Below are positions 1 through 6,579 of a stretch of DNA of 64,000 nucleotides, one piece after another; the first letter of the stretch is position 1; each line of letters begins with the position of its first letter. The stretch comes from Paraperlucidibaca baekdonensis (GTDB lineage Bacteria; Pseudomonadota; Gammaproteobacteria; Pseudomonadales; Moraxellaceae). The notes under the pieces were generated by a model. The model saw nothing but the letters and a program-made list of their open reading frames with translations. It searched no databases and had not been told where the DNA came from. A program made the translations under genes and the position numbers. Location of the stretch: the NCBI RefSeq assembly GCF_003387535.1, contig NZ_QUNR01000002.1:474468-538467 (forward strand), given 5' to 3'.

Positions 1-1618
1 GAGTAAAACAGACCATCTTGATTACGACTACCTAATTATTGGCTCCGGATTTGGTGGCAGTGTTTCAGCCCTACGTTTAGCCGAGAAAGGCTATCGCGTA
101 TGTGTTTTGGAGCAAGGTCGGCGCTGGACACCAGAAAACCTTCCGTCGACGAATTGGAAGTTTTGGGACTATCTCTGGCAGCCCGTGCTTAGCTTTCGAG
201 GCTTTCTTAGCTTACGTCTTTTTCGACATGTCATGATTTTGCATGGCAATGCTGTTGGCGGCGGATCTATTACTTATGCTCAGACTCTGTTGGTCCCGCC
301 AACGAGTGTGTGGGCAGAAGGTAGTTGGGCAGGGATTTCAGATTGGCATGCGGAGATGCCGGCGCATTATGAGCGTGCGAAGGAGATGCTCGGTGTTACG
401 GTCAATAAGCGCCCCGCTGCAGCTGATGCGAAACTCAAAGAAATGGCAGATGCCATGGGAGTTGGGGGTAGCTTCTACTATACCGATGTAGGCGTCTTCT
501 TTGGCAAAGAAGGTGATGATCCTGGGACGGAGTACCCCGACCCATACTTTAAAGGTGATGGCCCTGCGCGTAACTCATGTATAGGTTGCGGTGGTTGCAT
601 GGTGGGCTGTCGTTACAATGCTAAAAACACATTGGATAAAAATTACCTTTATTTGGCAGAGAAGCGAGGCGTAACTGTTTGCGCTGAAACAAAAGTTATT
701 GATGTGAGGCCTTTGAATGACTGCGCGGATGGTGCTGATGGTTATGTCGTTTCTACTGTTCCAACATTCTCTCGTTGGAAGCCTAAAGTTCGACATATAA
801 CAGCAGGCAAGGTGATTTTCTCAGCATCATCACTGGGTAGTCAGGCACTATTATTTTCATTGCGTGACTCTGGGTCATTACCAAATATCTCTGTCAGCCT
901 TGGCAAACGTGTTCGTACAAATGCTGAATCTATTTTGGGTGTCCGCTATCCCGGCAGCCAAGAAGATATGTCCAAAGGTGTGGCAATCGGCTCTGGAATT
1001 TATATAGATCAACATACACATGTTGAAGCTGTTCGTTACGCGGATGGCTCCAATCTATTGAGCAGCTTGCTAACAACTCTGACGGCAGGGAGACAGGGAG
1101 CCAGCCGACCGTTGTACTGGCTCTTGGCGTTTATTCGCCTGCTTTTAACTCGCCCAATTACCGCAATTCGCTCTGTACTTCCTTATCGCTTCTCGCGTGA
1201 AACGGTAATTTTCCTAGTGATGCAGGCTCTGGAAGGTCATCTCGATATGCGGTGGACTCGGCCGTGGTATTGGCCTTTTAAGAAGACATTAAGCACTCAT
1301 GGCGCGCCCATTCCTACCTTTATCCCTGCGGCAAATGAATTTACACGAAAAGCTGCCGCTGCCACGGGTGGAGTAGGCATGAGCTCTCTTAGCGAAATAT
1401 TTTTTAATGTCCCAATGACGGCTCACTGCATGGGTGGTTGCAACATGGCGAGTAGCGCAGAAGACGGTGTTATAGATGCGAAGCACAGGGTGTTTAACTA
1501 CCGAAATTTGTATGTGATTGATGGGTCAGTAATTGCGGCAAATTTAGGGGTAAACCCAAGCCTCACCATCACTGCTCTGGCTGAGCGTGCCATGTCCTTT
1601 ATTCCGGATAAACATTAA
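1..1618 (+). CDS. GMC-family oxidoreductase, cholesterol-oxidase-like (5' end cut by window edge)
   Basis: FAD-dependent alcohol/sterol oxidoreductase. The frame is open from base 2 and begins S-K-T-D; base 1 is G, so the start ATG probably straddles the window edge and only two bases are missing. The Rossmann FAD motif GSGFGGS follows at once, then a cysteine cluster CIGCGGCMVGC (about residue 190) as seen in cholesterol-oxidase-type GMC enzymes, and a C-terminal GMC segment ending NLGVNPSLTITALAERA. No signal peptide is visible. The substrate cannot be read from sequence; sterol or long-chain alcohol is inferred from family. An IS6 remnant starts 15 bp downstream. Base composition is more AT-rich than the core genes further right. 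Confidence 0.85.
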   Translation, partial: SKTDHLDYDYLIIGSGFGGSVSALRLAEKGYRVCVLEQGRRWTPENLPSTNWKFWDYLWQPVLSFRGFLSLRLFRHVMILHGNAVGGGSITYAQTLLVPPTSVWAEGSWAGISDWHAEMPAHYERAKEMLGVTVNKRPAAADAKLKEMADAMGVGGSFYYTDVGVFFGKEGDDPGTEYPDPYFKGDGPARNSCIGCGGCMVGCRYNAKNTLDKNYLYLAEKRGVTVCAETKVIDVRPLNDCADGADGYVVSTVPTFSRWKPKVRHITAGKVIFSASSLGSQALLFSLRDSGSLPNISVSLGKRVRTNAESILGVRYPGSQEDMSKGVAIGSGIYIDQHTHVEAVRYADGSNLLSSLLTTLTAGRQGASRPLYWLLAFIRLLLTRPITAIRSVLPYRFSRETVIFLVMQALEGHLDMRWTRPWYWPFKKTLSTHGAPIPTFIPAANEFTRKAAAATGGVGMSSLSEIFFNVPMTAHCMGGCNMASSAEDGVIDAKHRVFNYRNLYVIDGSVIAANLGVNPSLTITALAERAMSFIPDKH

Positions 1619-1632
1619 GTCAGGAGTAGCAC

Positions 1633-1950
1633 GGTACTGACAAGTTAACTCGACTGCTGAGATAATTTGCCATGAGTACCTACAAGCGTCATCGATTTCA
1701 CCCCAGCATCATCAGCTACGCAGTCTGGATCTATTACTGCTTTAACCTGAGCTTTCGTGATATCGAAGGCTTGCTGGCAGAGAAGGGTATCTCTGTCAGT
1801 TATGAGGCGATCCGATTGTGGTGTGTCAAATTCGGGCCTGCCTATGCTTGCAGACATAAACAAAAGCATGGCGGGTTCGGTGATACATTATATCTTGATG
1901 AGGTATTTATCAGGATAAACGGAAAGCAGCACTACTTGTGGCGAGCCGTT
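1633..1950 (+). mobile_element. Truncated IS6-type insertion sequence (left end only)
   Basis: The left inverted repeat GGTACTGACAAGTTAACT (1633-1650) is identical to that of the complete copy at 56147-56920. Homology runs through the first part of the transposase and stops at about 1950, where the sequence changes abruptly. The right inverted repeat is absent. Nucleotide identity to the full copy is roughly 85% by eye, so this is an old and separate insertion. It lies in the same orientation as the full copy, about 54 kb away. Confidence 0.85.
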
Positions 1951-1980
1951 GTGATACGGACCTATTTCTATAGACACTAA
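1672..1980 (+). pseudogene. IS6-family transposase fragment
   Basis: Encodes the N-terminal HTH part and the first stretch of the DDE domain, including YLDEVFIRINGKQHYLWRAV with the first catalytic Asp. After that the frame leaves homology and ends with unrelated residues. It has 102 codons against 227 for the complete copy at 56187-56870. The second Asp and the Glu of the DDE triad are missing, so no activity is expected. Confidence 0.85.
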
Positions 1981-1994
1981 TTTAGGCGAAGGCG

Positions 1995-2020
1995 CTAGTC
2001 ACACAATGTTGTCTGACTAG
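1995..2020. repeat. Imperfect palindrome at element boundary
   Basis: CTAGTCA (1995-2001) pairs with TGACTAG (2014-2020), with inner ACAA/TTGT pairs and one mismatch. It overlaps the stop codon of the HD-domain gene at 2017 and could act as its terminator, although there is no T tract. It could also mark the end of an integrated or insertion element: the preceding stretch 1951-1990 matches neither neighbour. Confidence 0.4.
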
Positions 2021-2967
2021 ACACAGAAGCGGTTATAGAAGCTATCATCATTGCTAGATTGTTGCGGGAGCAGCTTAATCAGTTGCTCTAGCGACTGCTT
2101 TTGCTGGTGCCCAGCGGATGCCTGATCGGCAAACCGAACAAGCTCTTCGATCATCGACTGCTCTCTATAGTGCTTGGTAGAGGCAAGGCGGCCTATCAAA
2201 TGTGATATCACCATACCCTCAATACGCGCATCCGCTATTAACCGACTTATGTGTGGTGCCAAGAGGTGAACGGTCTGTATTTCGTGCTGGTACAACGAGG
2301 GGTTCATCGGGCGTGGATTCTTCTCGCCGACCGTATCGATTTTGCCTAAGTCATGTAGCAACGCAGCGACTTGAGTGAGTGCAATAAAGAGCTCCGATTC
2401 ACCGAGCATTACCGCCCAACTTCCTGCTAGTTGAGCTACCTGCACGGAGTGCACAAGTAATCCGCCAGGGTACGCACTGTGATAGCTAGCACTGGCTCGG
2501 CAGCGAATGAATCGATGGCCAATGGTTGGATCCATCAATATGCCGGTCAGAAAGGCACGAAGTGGCTCATTGCTTAGCTCGTCAATGAAGTTAATAAGCC
2601 AGTCCAAGGCCTCTCTAGCGCGTACAGGAACCAATGGCAAAGGGAGCAGGGCAGCACCATTGCGCACATGGCTAGCTGAAACGACATACAGCTCGCTGAG
2701 CTTCAAAAAATGACACCCATTCAAGTGGGTTACTCGGCCATTTAGCTCAACTAAATGCTGCTCACTAACATTGATGGTTTCAATGAACTCATAAAGCGAT
2801 GCTTCAGGCCATACATAGGCTTTAATGGCTCCTGCGCTATCGACAAGCTTGAGCCGAAAGTAGCTATGCCCATTCTTCGCCAAGCATTGCTCAAGGCCTA
2901 CTAATCGCCCCTGGATGGAGATCGAGTCACCGACGTGATCGTGAAGCTGGGAGGTATTAATCAGCAT
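2017..2967 (-). CDS. OB-fold plus HD-domain protein (YhaM/TraI_2-like), element-encoded
   Basis: 316 aa from ATG 2967, chosen because GGAGG lies 9 nt upstream; a longer in-frame start would run into the preceding gene. The N-terminal ~90 residues look like an OB nucleic-acid-binding fold (GDSISIQGRLVG...). The C-terminal part is an HD phosphohydrolase-type domain with metal motif LLHDLGKID, an upstream GGLLVHS and a later ISHLIGR. This architecture is known in the 3'-5' exoribonuclease YhaM and in the TraI_2 domain of conjugative elements. It follows the small gene at 2970 with 2 bp between stop and start, so the two are translationally linked. A nuclease or nucleic-acid role is inferred. Confidence 0.7.
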   Translation of the reverse strand: MLINTSQLHDHVGDSISIQGRLVGLEQCLAKNGHSYFRLKLVDSAGAIKAYVWPEASLYEFIETINVSEQHLVELNGRVTHLNGCHFLKLSELYVVSASHVRNGAALLPLPLVPVRAREALDWLINFIDELSNEPLRAFLTGILMDPTIGHRFIRCRASASYHSAYPGGLLVHSVQVAQLAGSWAVMLGESELFIALTQVAALLHDLGKIDTVGEKNPRPMNPSLYQHEIQTVHLLAPHISRLIADARIEGMVISHLIGRLASTKHYREQSMIEELVRFADQASAGHQQKQSLEQLIKLLPQQSSNDDSFYNRFCV

Positions 2968-2969
2968 GA

Positions 2970-3269
2970 TCAAAGTCCTCCATGCTGATGTGAAGGCAGG
3001 CGACTGAGCGTGTATTGAAGGCGATCGCACATGATGTTGAAAACAGCACTGGCCAGTGGCTCATCAACCATGCGCATTTGCTCTTTGATGTATCGAGTCA
3101 GTGCTTCTTGGTTGGTGAGTGATTGCTCGTAACCAAGCACAGCAGCAAGGTCTAGCAATGGGCTCACTGAATAGGTGTTGAGCAGTGCTTGTGCCATTCG
3201 AAGCACAATGCGATTACTGCACTCTTTGCGATGTTGCAGACGAACTGCATCGAGGTTGATCACGTTCAT
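2970..3269 (-). CDS. Hypothetical 99-aa protein of the tRNA-Val element
   Basis: Start ATG 3269 has AAGGTG about 6 nt upstream. An in-frame GTG at 3428 would overlap the integrase by ~150 bp and is rejected. The product is a soluble, helical-looking protein with no signal peptide or recognisable motif (MNVINLDAVRLQHRKE...). It sits between the integrase (11 bp upstream) and the HD gene (2 bp downstream) and is probably cotranscribed with both. Function unknown. Confidence 0.6.
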   Translation of the reverse strand: MNVINLDAVRLQHRKECSNRIVLRMAQALLNTYSVSPLLDLAAVLGYEQSLTNQEALTRYIKEQMRMVDEPLASAVFNIMCDRLQYTLSRLPSHQHGGL

Positions 3270-3279
3270 AGTGGGCACC

Positions 3280-4461
3280 TTAGAGATTAGATACGGATGT
3301 GGTGATGAGTCGATCCATCGCACTGCCGTCGTTGCGTGTGAGATTAGGGACGAAGTTGCTGTATACGGAGAACAGCATCTTGGTGTTGCTATGACCGAGC
3401 TGATTAGCAATCCATTCTGGTGATTCACCGGAGGCGAGCATCAGCGTGGCAGCGGTATGGCGTGTGTCGTAAGGCCGACGGTAGGGGATGACTAGGTCTT
3501 CTAGCATCGGCTTCCAGATCCGATTGCAGAAGTTCTTATCATCGACTGGTAGGCCGTTTCTATTACAGAACACTAAGCCGTCACGCCCGTAATGGCCGGT
3601 GATCTTAAATTGTCGTTGTAGAGCTTCACGCACTTTGCTGGACATGCGGATGTCACGCTGTGATGGGTCGTTTTTGGTGTATTCAAACCCGGACTTTCCG
3701 TGTGTCTCACGAACGGCAATGAAGCCCCGGTCAAAGTCGACACACTTCCAGCGTAGCCCATGGACTTCACCCGTTCGCATGCCGGTAAAGAACTTGATGA
3801 TCAAGTAGTCTCGGAAGTCCGCTCGTACATCCTCAAGGATGCGACTCACCTCATCGAGCGTGAATGGTGTGATGTGCCGCTTCTCTTCTTTGAGCTTCTT
3901 AATACGCTCGTAAGGGTTTGGAATCTTGTAGCGAGCACAAGCTTCCTCAATCACCGCTTTGACTAGCGTCATCATGCGGTTGATCGAGCCGGTTTGAAGA
4001 GCAATCCCGCCTGGGGTGCGATACCTCACTCGTGAGTTACGAAAATCCACGAGGTCATCTCGAGTGATGGCATCAACTGGCAGGCCACCTAGAAAAGGAA
4101 TGATGTGCTTTTCGAAAAGACTAAAAATCGTATTTCGATAGTTAGCACGCCATTCAACCTCATGCTCGGCAAGCCAAGATCTGACCATACGTTCGAATGT
4201 TGGAAGCTCTTCTCCAAGGCGGCCCTGATCAGAACGCTTCTGCTCTAGCAGAATTGTTTTCAGAAACGAACTCGTTGGAAAGTAGGCGGCGTAATCAAAG
4301 CGGCCATTACCAATTTCGATTTCGATCTTTCCCATGACAGCTTCTAATCGTTTGCGATTAGGAGCTGTGTTTGGCAGAGCAGTCACCTCGCGGCAACGCT
4401 TCCCAAGATAGCGGAAATCAAAATACAGCTTGCCGCTTGGCTGCACGCGAATGTTACCCAT
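3280..4461 (-). CDS. Tyrosine-recombinase integrase with DUF3596-type arm-binding domain
   Basis: 393 aa, the usual length for phage or island integrases. The N-terminal segment (MGNIRVQPSGKLYFDFRYLG...) resembles the DUF3596 arm-DNA-binding domain, followed by a SAM-like core-binding region. Catalytic residues visible: Arg229 (GMRTGEVHGLRW), Lys263, YDTRH (Arg334, His335), LGHSN (His357) and the nucleophile Tyr367. The first His of the HxxR box is Tyr, as in many integrases of this subfamily. It is transcribed away from the tRNA-Val gene at 5285-5361, the probable attachment target, and overlaps the excisionase-like gene by 8 bp. Confidence 0.93.
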   Translation of the reverse strand: MGNIRVQPSGKLYFDFRYLGKRCREVTALPNTAPNRKRLEAVMGKIEIEIGNGRFDYAAYFPTSSFLKTILLEQKRSDQGRLGEELPTFERMVRSWLAEHEVEWRANYRNTIFSLFEKHIIPFLGGLPVDAITRDDLVDFRNSRVRYRTPGGIALQTGSINRMMTLVKAVIEEACARYKIPNPYERIKKLKEEKRHITPFTLDEVSRILEDVRADFRDYLIIKFFTGMRTGEVHGLRWKCVDFDRGFIAVRETHGKSGFEYTKNDPSQRDIRMSSKVREALQRQFKITGHYGRDGLVFCNRNGLPVDDKNFCNRIWKPMLEDLVIPYRRPYDTRHTAATLMLASGESPEWIANQLGHSNTKMLFSVYSNFVPNLTRNDGSAMDRLITTSVSNL

Positions 4462-4681
4462 GGCAGATTCCTCCTGATGCGAGAGGAATGCTCATTTGGT
4501 CTACATTCATCTCTTCTTGAATGCGCTCCCAAATAAACAGCATTTTTTTTCCGCCAAAAGGGCGTGTGTAATGCACGCCTTCATGTAGCTTGTAATCCAC
4601 AAGATGGCGACGAATGTAGCGCGCTGAGTAGCGGATTTTTTTCGCTAGCTCTTCGGTGGTCAAAAACGTTAGGTCTTGCAT
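4454..4681 (-). CDS. Excisionase/AlpA-like DNA-binding protein
   Basis: 75 aa. Contains a helix-turn-helix/winged-helix segment, LTTEELAKKIRYSARYIRRH, typical of excisionase and AlpA-type regulators. GAGGG lies 8 nt before ATG 4681. It overlaps the integrase start by 8 bp, so the two should be expressed together. It is divergent from the XRE-like gene at 4825. Role as recombination directionality factor is inferred from position and fold. Confidence 0.75.
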   Translation of the reverse strand: MQDLTFLTTEELAKKIRYSARYIRRHLVDYKLHEGVHYTRPFGGKKMLFIWERIQEEMNVDQMSIPLASGGICHG

Positions 4682-4824
4682 ATCTGTACCCTCTGGTTGA
4701 TCATCAACTGAGTGGAGAAAGTGCTATTGATTTAGCAAAATTTCACTCTAAGTTGAATTTAACTGAATCAATTAGACTCTGCAAGTACTTTTTTCATCCT
4801 AAGTGTAATTATTTGGATTTATCT

Positions 4825-5049
4825 ATGATTCGTTGTCATCTAGGGCGCTTAATGGGCGAGCGTAAAATGAACATTGCTGATGTGATGCGAGAGACAGGCA
4901 TCAAACGCACAATGCTGACGCTGATGTACAAAGATGAAGTGCAACGACTGGATATGGATGCGCTAGATAAGCTTTGCCGTCTATTTGCGTGCGAAGTTAA
5001 AGATCTACTCGAGTTCGACTCAAGTGCACCTCAAAAAGAAGCTGAATGA
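4825..5049 (+). CDS. XRE-family (Cro/CI-like) small repressor
   Basis: 74 aa from ATG 4825; upstream in-frame codons are not protein-like. The fold is a compact HTH: MIRCHLGRLMGERKMNIADV, then RETGIKRTMLTLMY and a C-terminal DALDKLCRLFACEVKDLLEF, as in short Cro/YozG-like XRE proteins. It is divergent from the excisionase gene, so it probably controls the element's integrase operon through the ~140-bp gap 4682-4824. No strong Shine-Dalgarno is visible. Confidence 0.75.
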   Translation: MIRCHLGRLMGERKMNIADVMRETGIKRTMLTLMYKDEVQRLDMDALDKLCRLFACEVKDLLEFDSSAPQKEAE

Positions 5050-5098
5050 TTTTCACGCGCTTTAGCTGCAGAAAAGACATTTTAGGGTAGGGGTCAAA

Positions 5099-5196
5099 GT
5101 TGGTCATCTTCTGACCAACGAAGTTGAGGGAGTTGATCAACTCCCTCAAGCTAATCAGAAATAATGGTCAAGATCTGGTCCAGATTTGGTCCAGAT
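5099..5196. repeat. Cluster of palindromes and TGGTC repeats between element and tRNA-Val
   Basis: Hairpin GTTGGTCA/TGACCAAC (5099-5119). Perfect 26-nt palindrome at 5124-5149 with half-site TTGAGGGAGTTGA. TGGTCA at 5165-5170. Two copies of TGGTCCAGAT at 5176 and 5187. Such a concentration next to a tRNA attachment target suits integrase/excisionase arm sites, but no experiment supports this. Confidence 0.5.
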
Positions 5197-5246
5197 GGCT
5201 TTTAAGGCTGCGCGGCCTGCAGATTTTTCAAACCCCAGAAAGCACA

Positions 5247-5277
5247 AAACCCGCTAGGCGCAAGGCTTAGCGGGTTT
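5247..5277 (-). terminator. Rho-independent terminator of tRNA-Val
   Basis: AAACCCGCTA (5247-5256) pairs perfectly with TAGCGGGTTT (5268-5277). On the minus strand the stem is followed by a T-rich run. It lies 8 bp past the tRNA 3' end. Confidence 0.85.
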
Positions 5278-5284
5278 CGGTATT

Positions 5285-5361
5285 TGGTAGACACTAGCAG
5301 ACTCGAACTGCTGACCCCTACCATGTCAAGGTAGTGCTCTAACCAACTGAGCTAAGCGTCT
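5285..5361 (-). tRNA. tRNA-Val (anticodon GAC)
   Basis: 77-nt cloverleaf on the minus strand with encoded CCA. Acceptor AGACGCT pairs with AGTGTCT (one G-T). D arm GCTC/GAGC. Anticodon stem CTACC/GGTAG with loop TTGACAT, giving anticodon GAC. T arm AGCAG/CTGCT with TTCGAGT. An integrase-bearing element lies on its 3' side, the usual arrangement for tRNA-targeted integration that leaves the tRNA intact. Confidence 0.95.
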
Positions 5362-5412
5362 AAGTGGCGCGCATGATAGCGAAGGCAGTGGATTCTGGCA
5401 ACGATTATTTGC

Positions 5413-6579
5413 CTAAAAGCTGTCGATGAGCTGGCTAATGGCCGTGTCGATGACTGCGCGAGGCGAGGCGAGGTTAAGGCGCATAAAGCCGCTGCCGGCG
5501 TCGCCAAAAAACACACCAGCGCTGAGGCCGAGGCCTGCTTTTTCTACAAAATGTTGATGTAGTTGGGCATCTGTGAGGCCGAGGTGTCGGCAGTCGAGCC
5601 AAAGTAAGTAGCTGCCCTCAGCGGCGATGGCTTGCGGCAACTGTGGGTGCTCGGCCAAGCGCGCCACCACGTGGTCGTGCGTGCCTTTAATGTAGGTGAG
5701 TAGGGCATTCAGCCAGGCTTGACCATGACCATAGGCTGCCTCCGCAGCAACCAAAGACAGCGGATTGTTGACATGGATGGCAAGCGCTGCGTATTGCCTA
5801 CTAATGGCGCTACGGTGGTGGCTATTGTTGACAGCCAGCCAAGCCAGACCTAAGCCCGGCACATTAAATGTTTTGCTCGGTGCCATGGTGGTGATGACAC
5901 GCCGCGCCGCGCCGGGCAGGCTGGCCAATACCGTGTGTGGCGTGAACGTGAGGTCGGCGTGAATCTCGTCGGAGACAATAATGAGGTCGTGGCGCTCGGC
6001 AATATCGAGCAGCCGAGTGAGCTCATCACGCCGCCAAACGCGACCAACGGGGTTGTGTGGCGAGCAAAACAGCAACATTGTCGCTTTCGTGGCGCATTGC
6101 TCAAGGCCATCCCAGTCGATTTCGTAGTGCGGTGCGTGGCCGCTGGCCTCTACCAGTCGCAACGGGTTGAGAATGAGTTGGCGTTGATTGTCAGTCACTG
6201 CGCGAAATAGCGGCGGATACACGGGTGGCATGACGATAATGCCGTCGCCCGGCGCTGTTAGGGCGTTGACCGCGGCATAGAGCGCGGGCACGACGCCCGG
6301 CGAAAGCAGTATGTCCTCGCGGGCTGGCTGCCAGTTAAAGCGCTCATCGAGCCAATTTAAGAGGTGATGAAAAAGCCGCTCGGGCACCACGCTGTAGCCA
6401 TAAATCGGGTGTAGGGCGCGCGCTTGCACTGCTTCTGCCACGCAGGCCGGCGCGGCAAAATCCATGTCGGCGACCCATAGCGGAATGACATCGTGGCGAC
6501 CAAAAATACGCTCACGCGCATCAAACTTTTCGCTACCGGTACCGGCGCGGTTAATGCGCTGATCGAAGTCGATGCTCAC
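5413..6579 (-). CDS. ovoB: PLP-dependent C-S lyase of ovothiol synthesis (OvoB; MalY/PatB family)
   Basis: 388 aa, fold-type I PLP enzyme of the MalY/PatB class. The active-site lysine lies in TTMAPSKTFNVPGLGLAW (about residue 236), and NPVGRVW and VSDEIHADL are present. In ovothiol synthesis this lyase cleaves the 5-histidylcysteine sulfoxide made by OvoA to give 5-thiohistidine. ATG overlaps the ovoA stop by 4 bp, so the two are translationally coupled. Without that context it would be called a generic cystathionine beta-lyase; the OvoB assignment rests on the coupling. Confidence 0.8.
   Translation of the reverse strand: MSIDFDQRINRAGTGSEKFDARERIFGRHDVIPLWVADMDFAAPACVAEAVQARALHPIYGYSVVPERLFHHLLNWLDERFNWQPAREDILLSPGVVPALYAAVNALTAPGDGIIVMPPVYPPLFRAVTDNQRQLILNPLRLVEASGHAPHYEIDWDGLEQCATKATMLLFCSPHNPVGRVWRRDELTRLLDIAERHDLIIVSDEIHADLTFTPHTVLASLPGAARRVITTMAPSKTFNVPGLGLAWLAVNNSHHRSAISRQYAALAIHVNNPLSLVAAEAAYGHGQAWLNALLTYIKGTHDHVVARLAEHPQLPQAIAAEGSYLLWLDCRHLGLTDAQLHQHFVEKAGLGLSAGVFFGDAGSGFMRLNLASPRAVIDTAISQLIDSF

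Noticed and set aside
2968..3030. N-terminal extension of the HD protein to 3030
   Set aside because: It would overlap the preceding gene; the ATG at 2967 has a good GGAGG site.
5124..5149. Terminator for the XRE gene
   Set aside because: The 26-nt palindrome has no loop and no following T run; better read as a protein-binding or recombination site.
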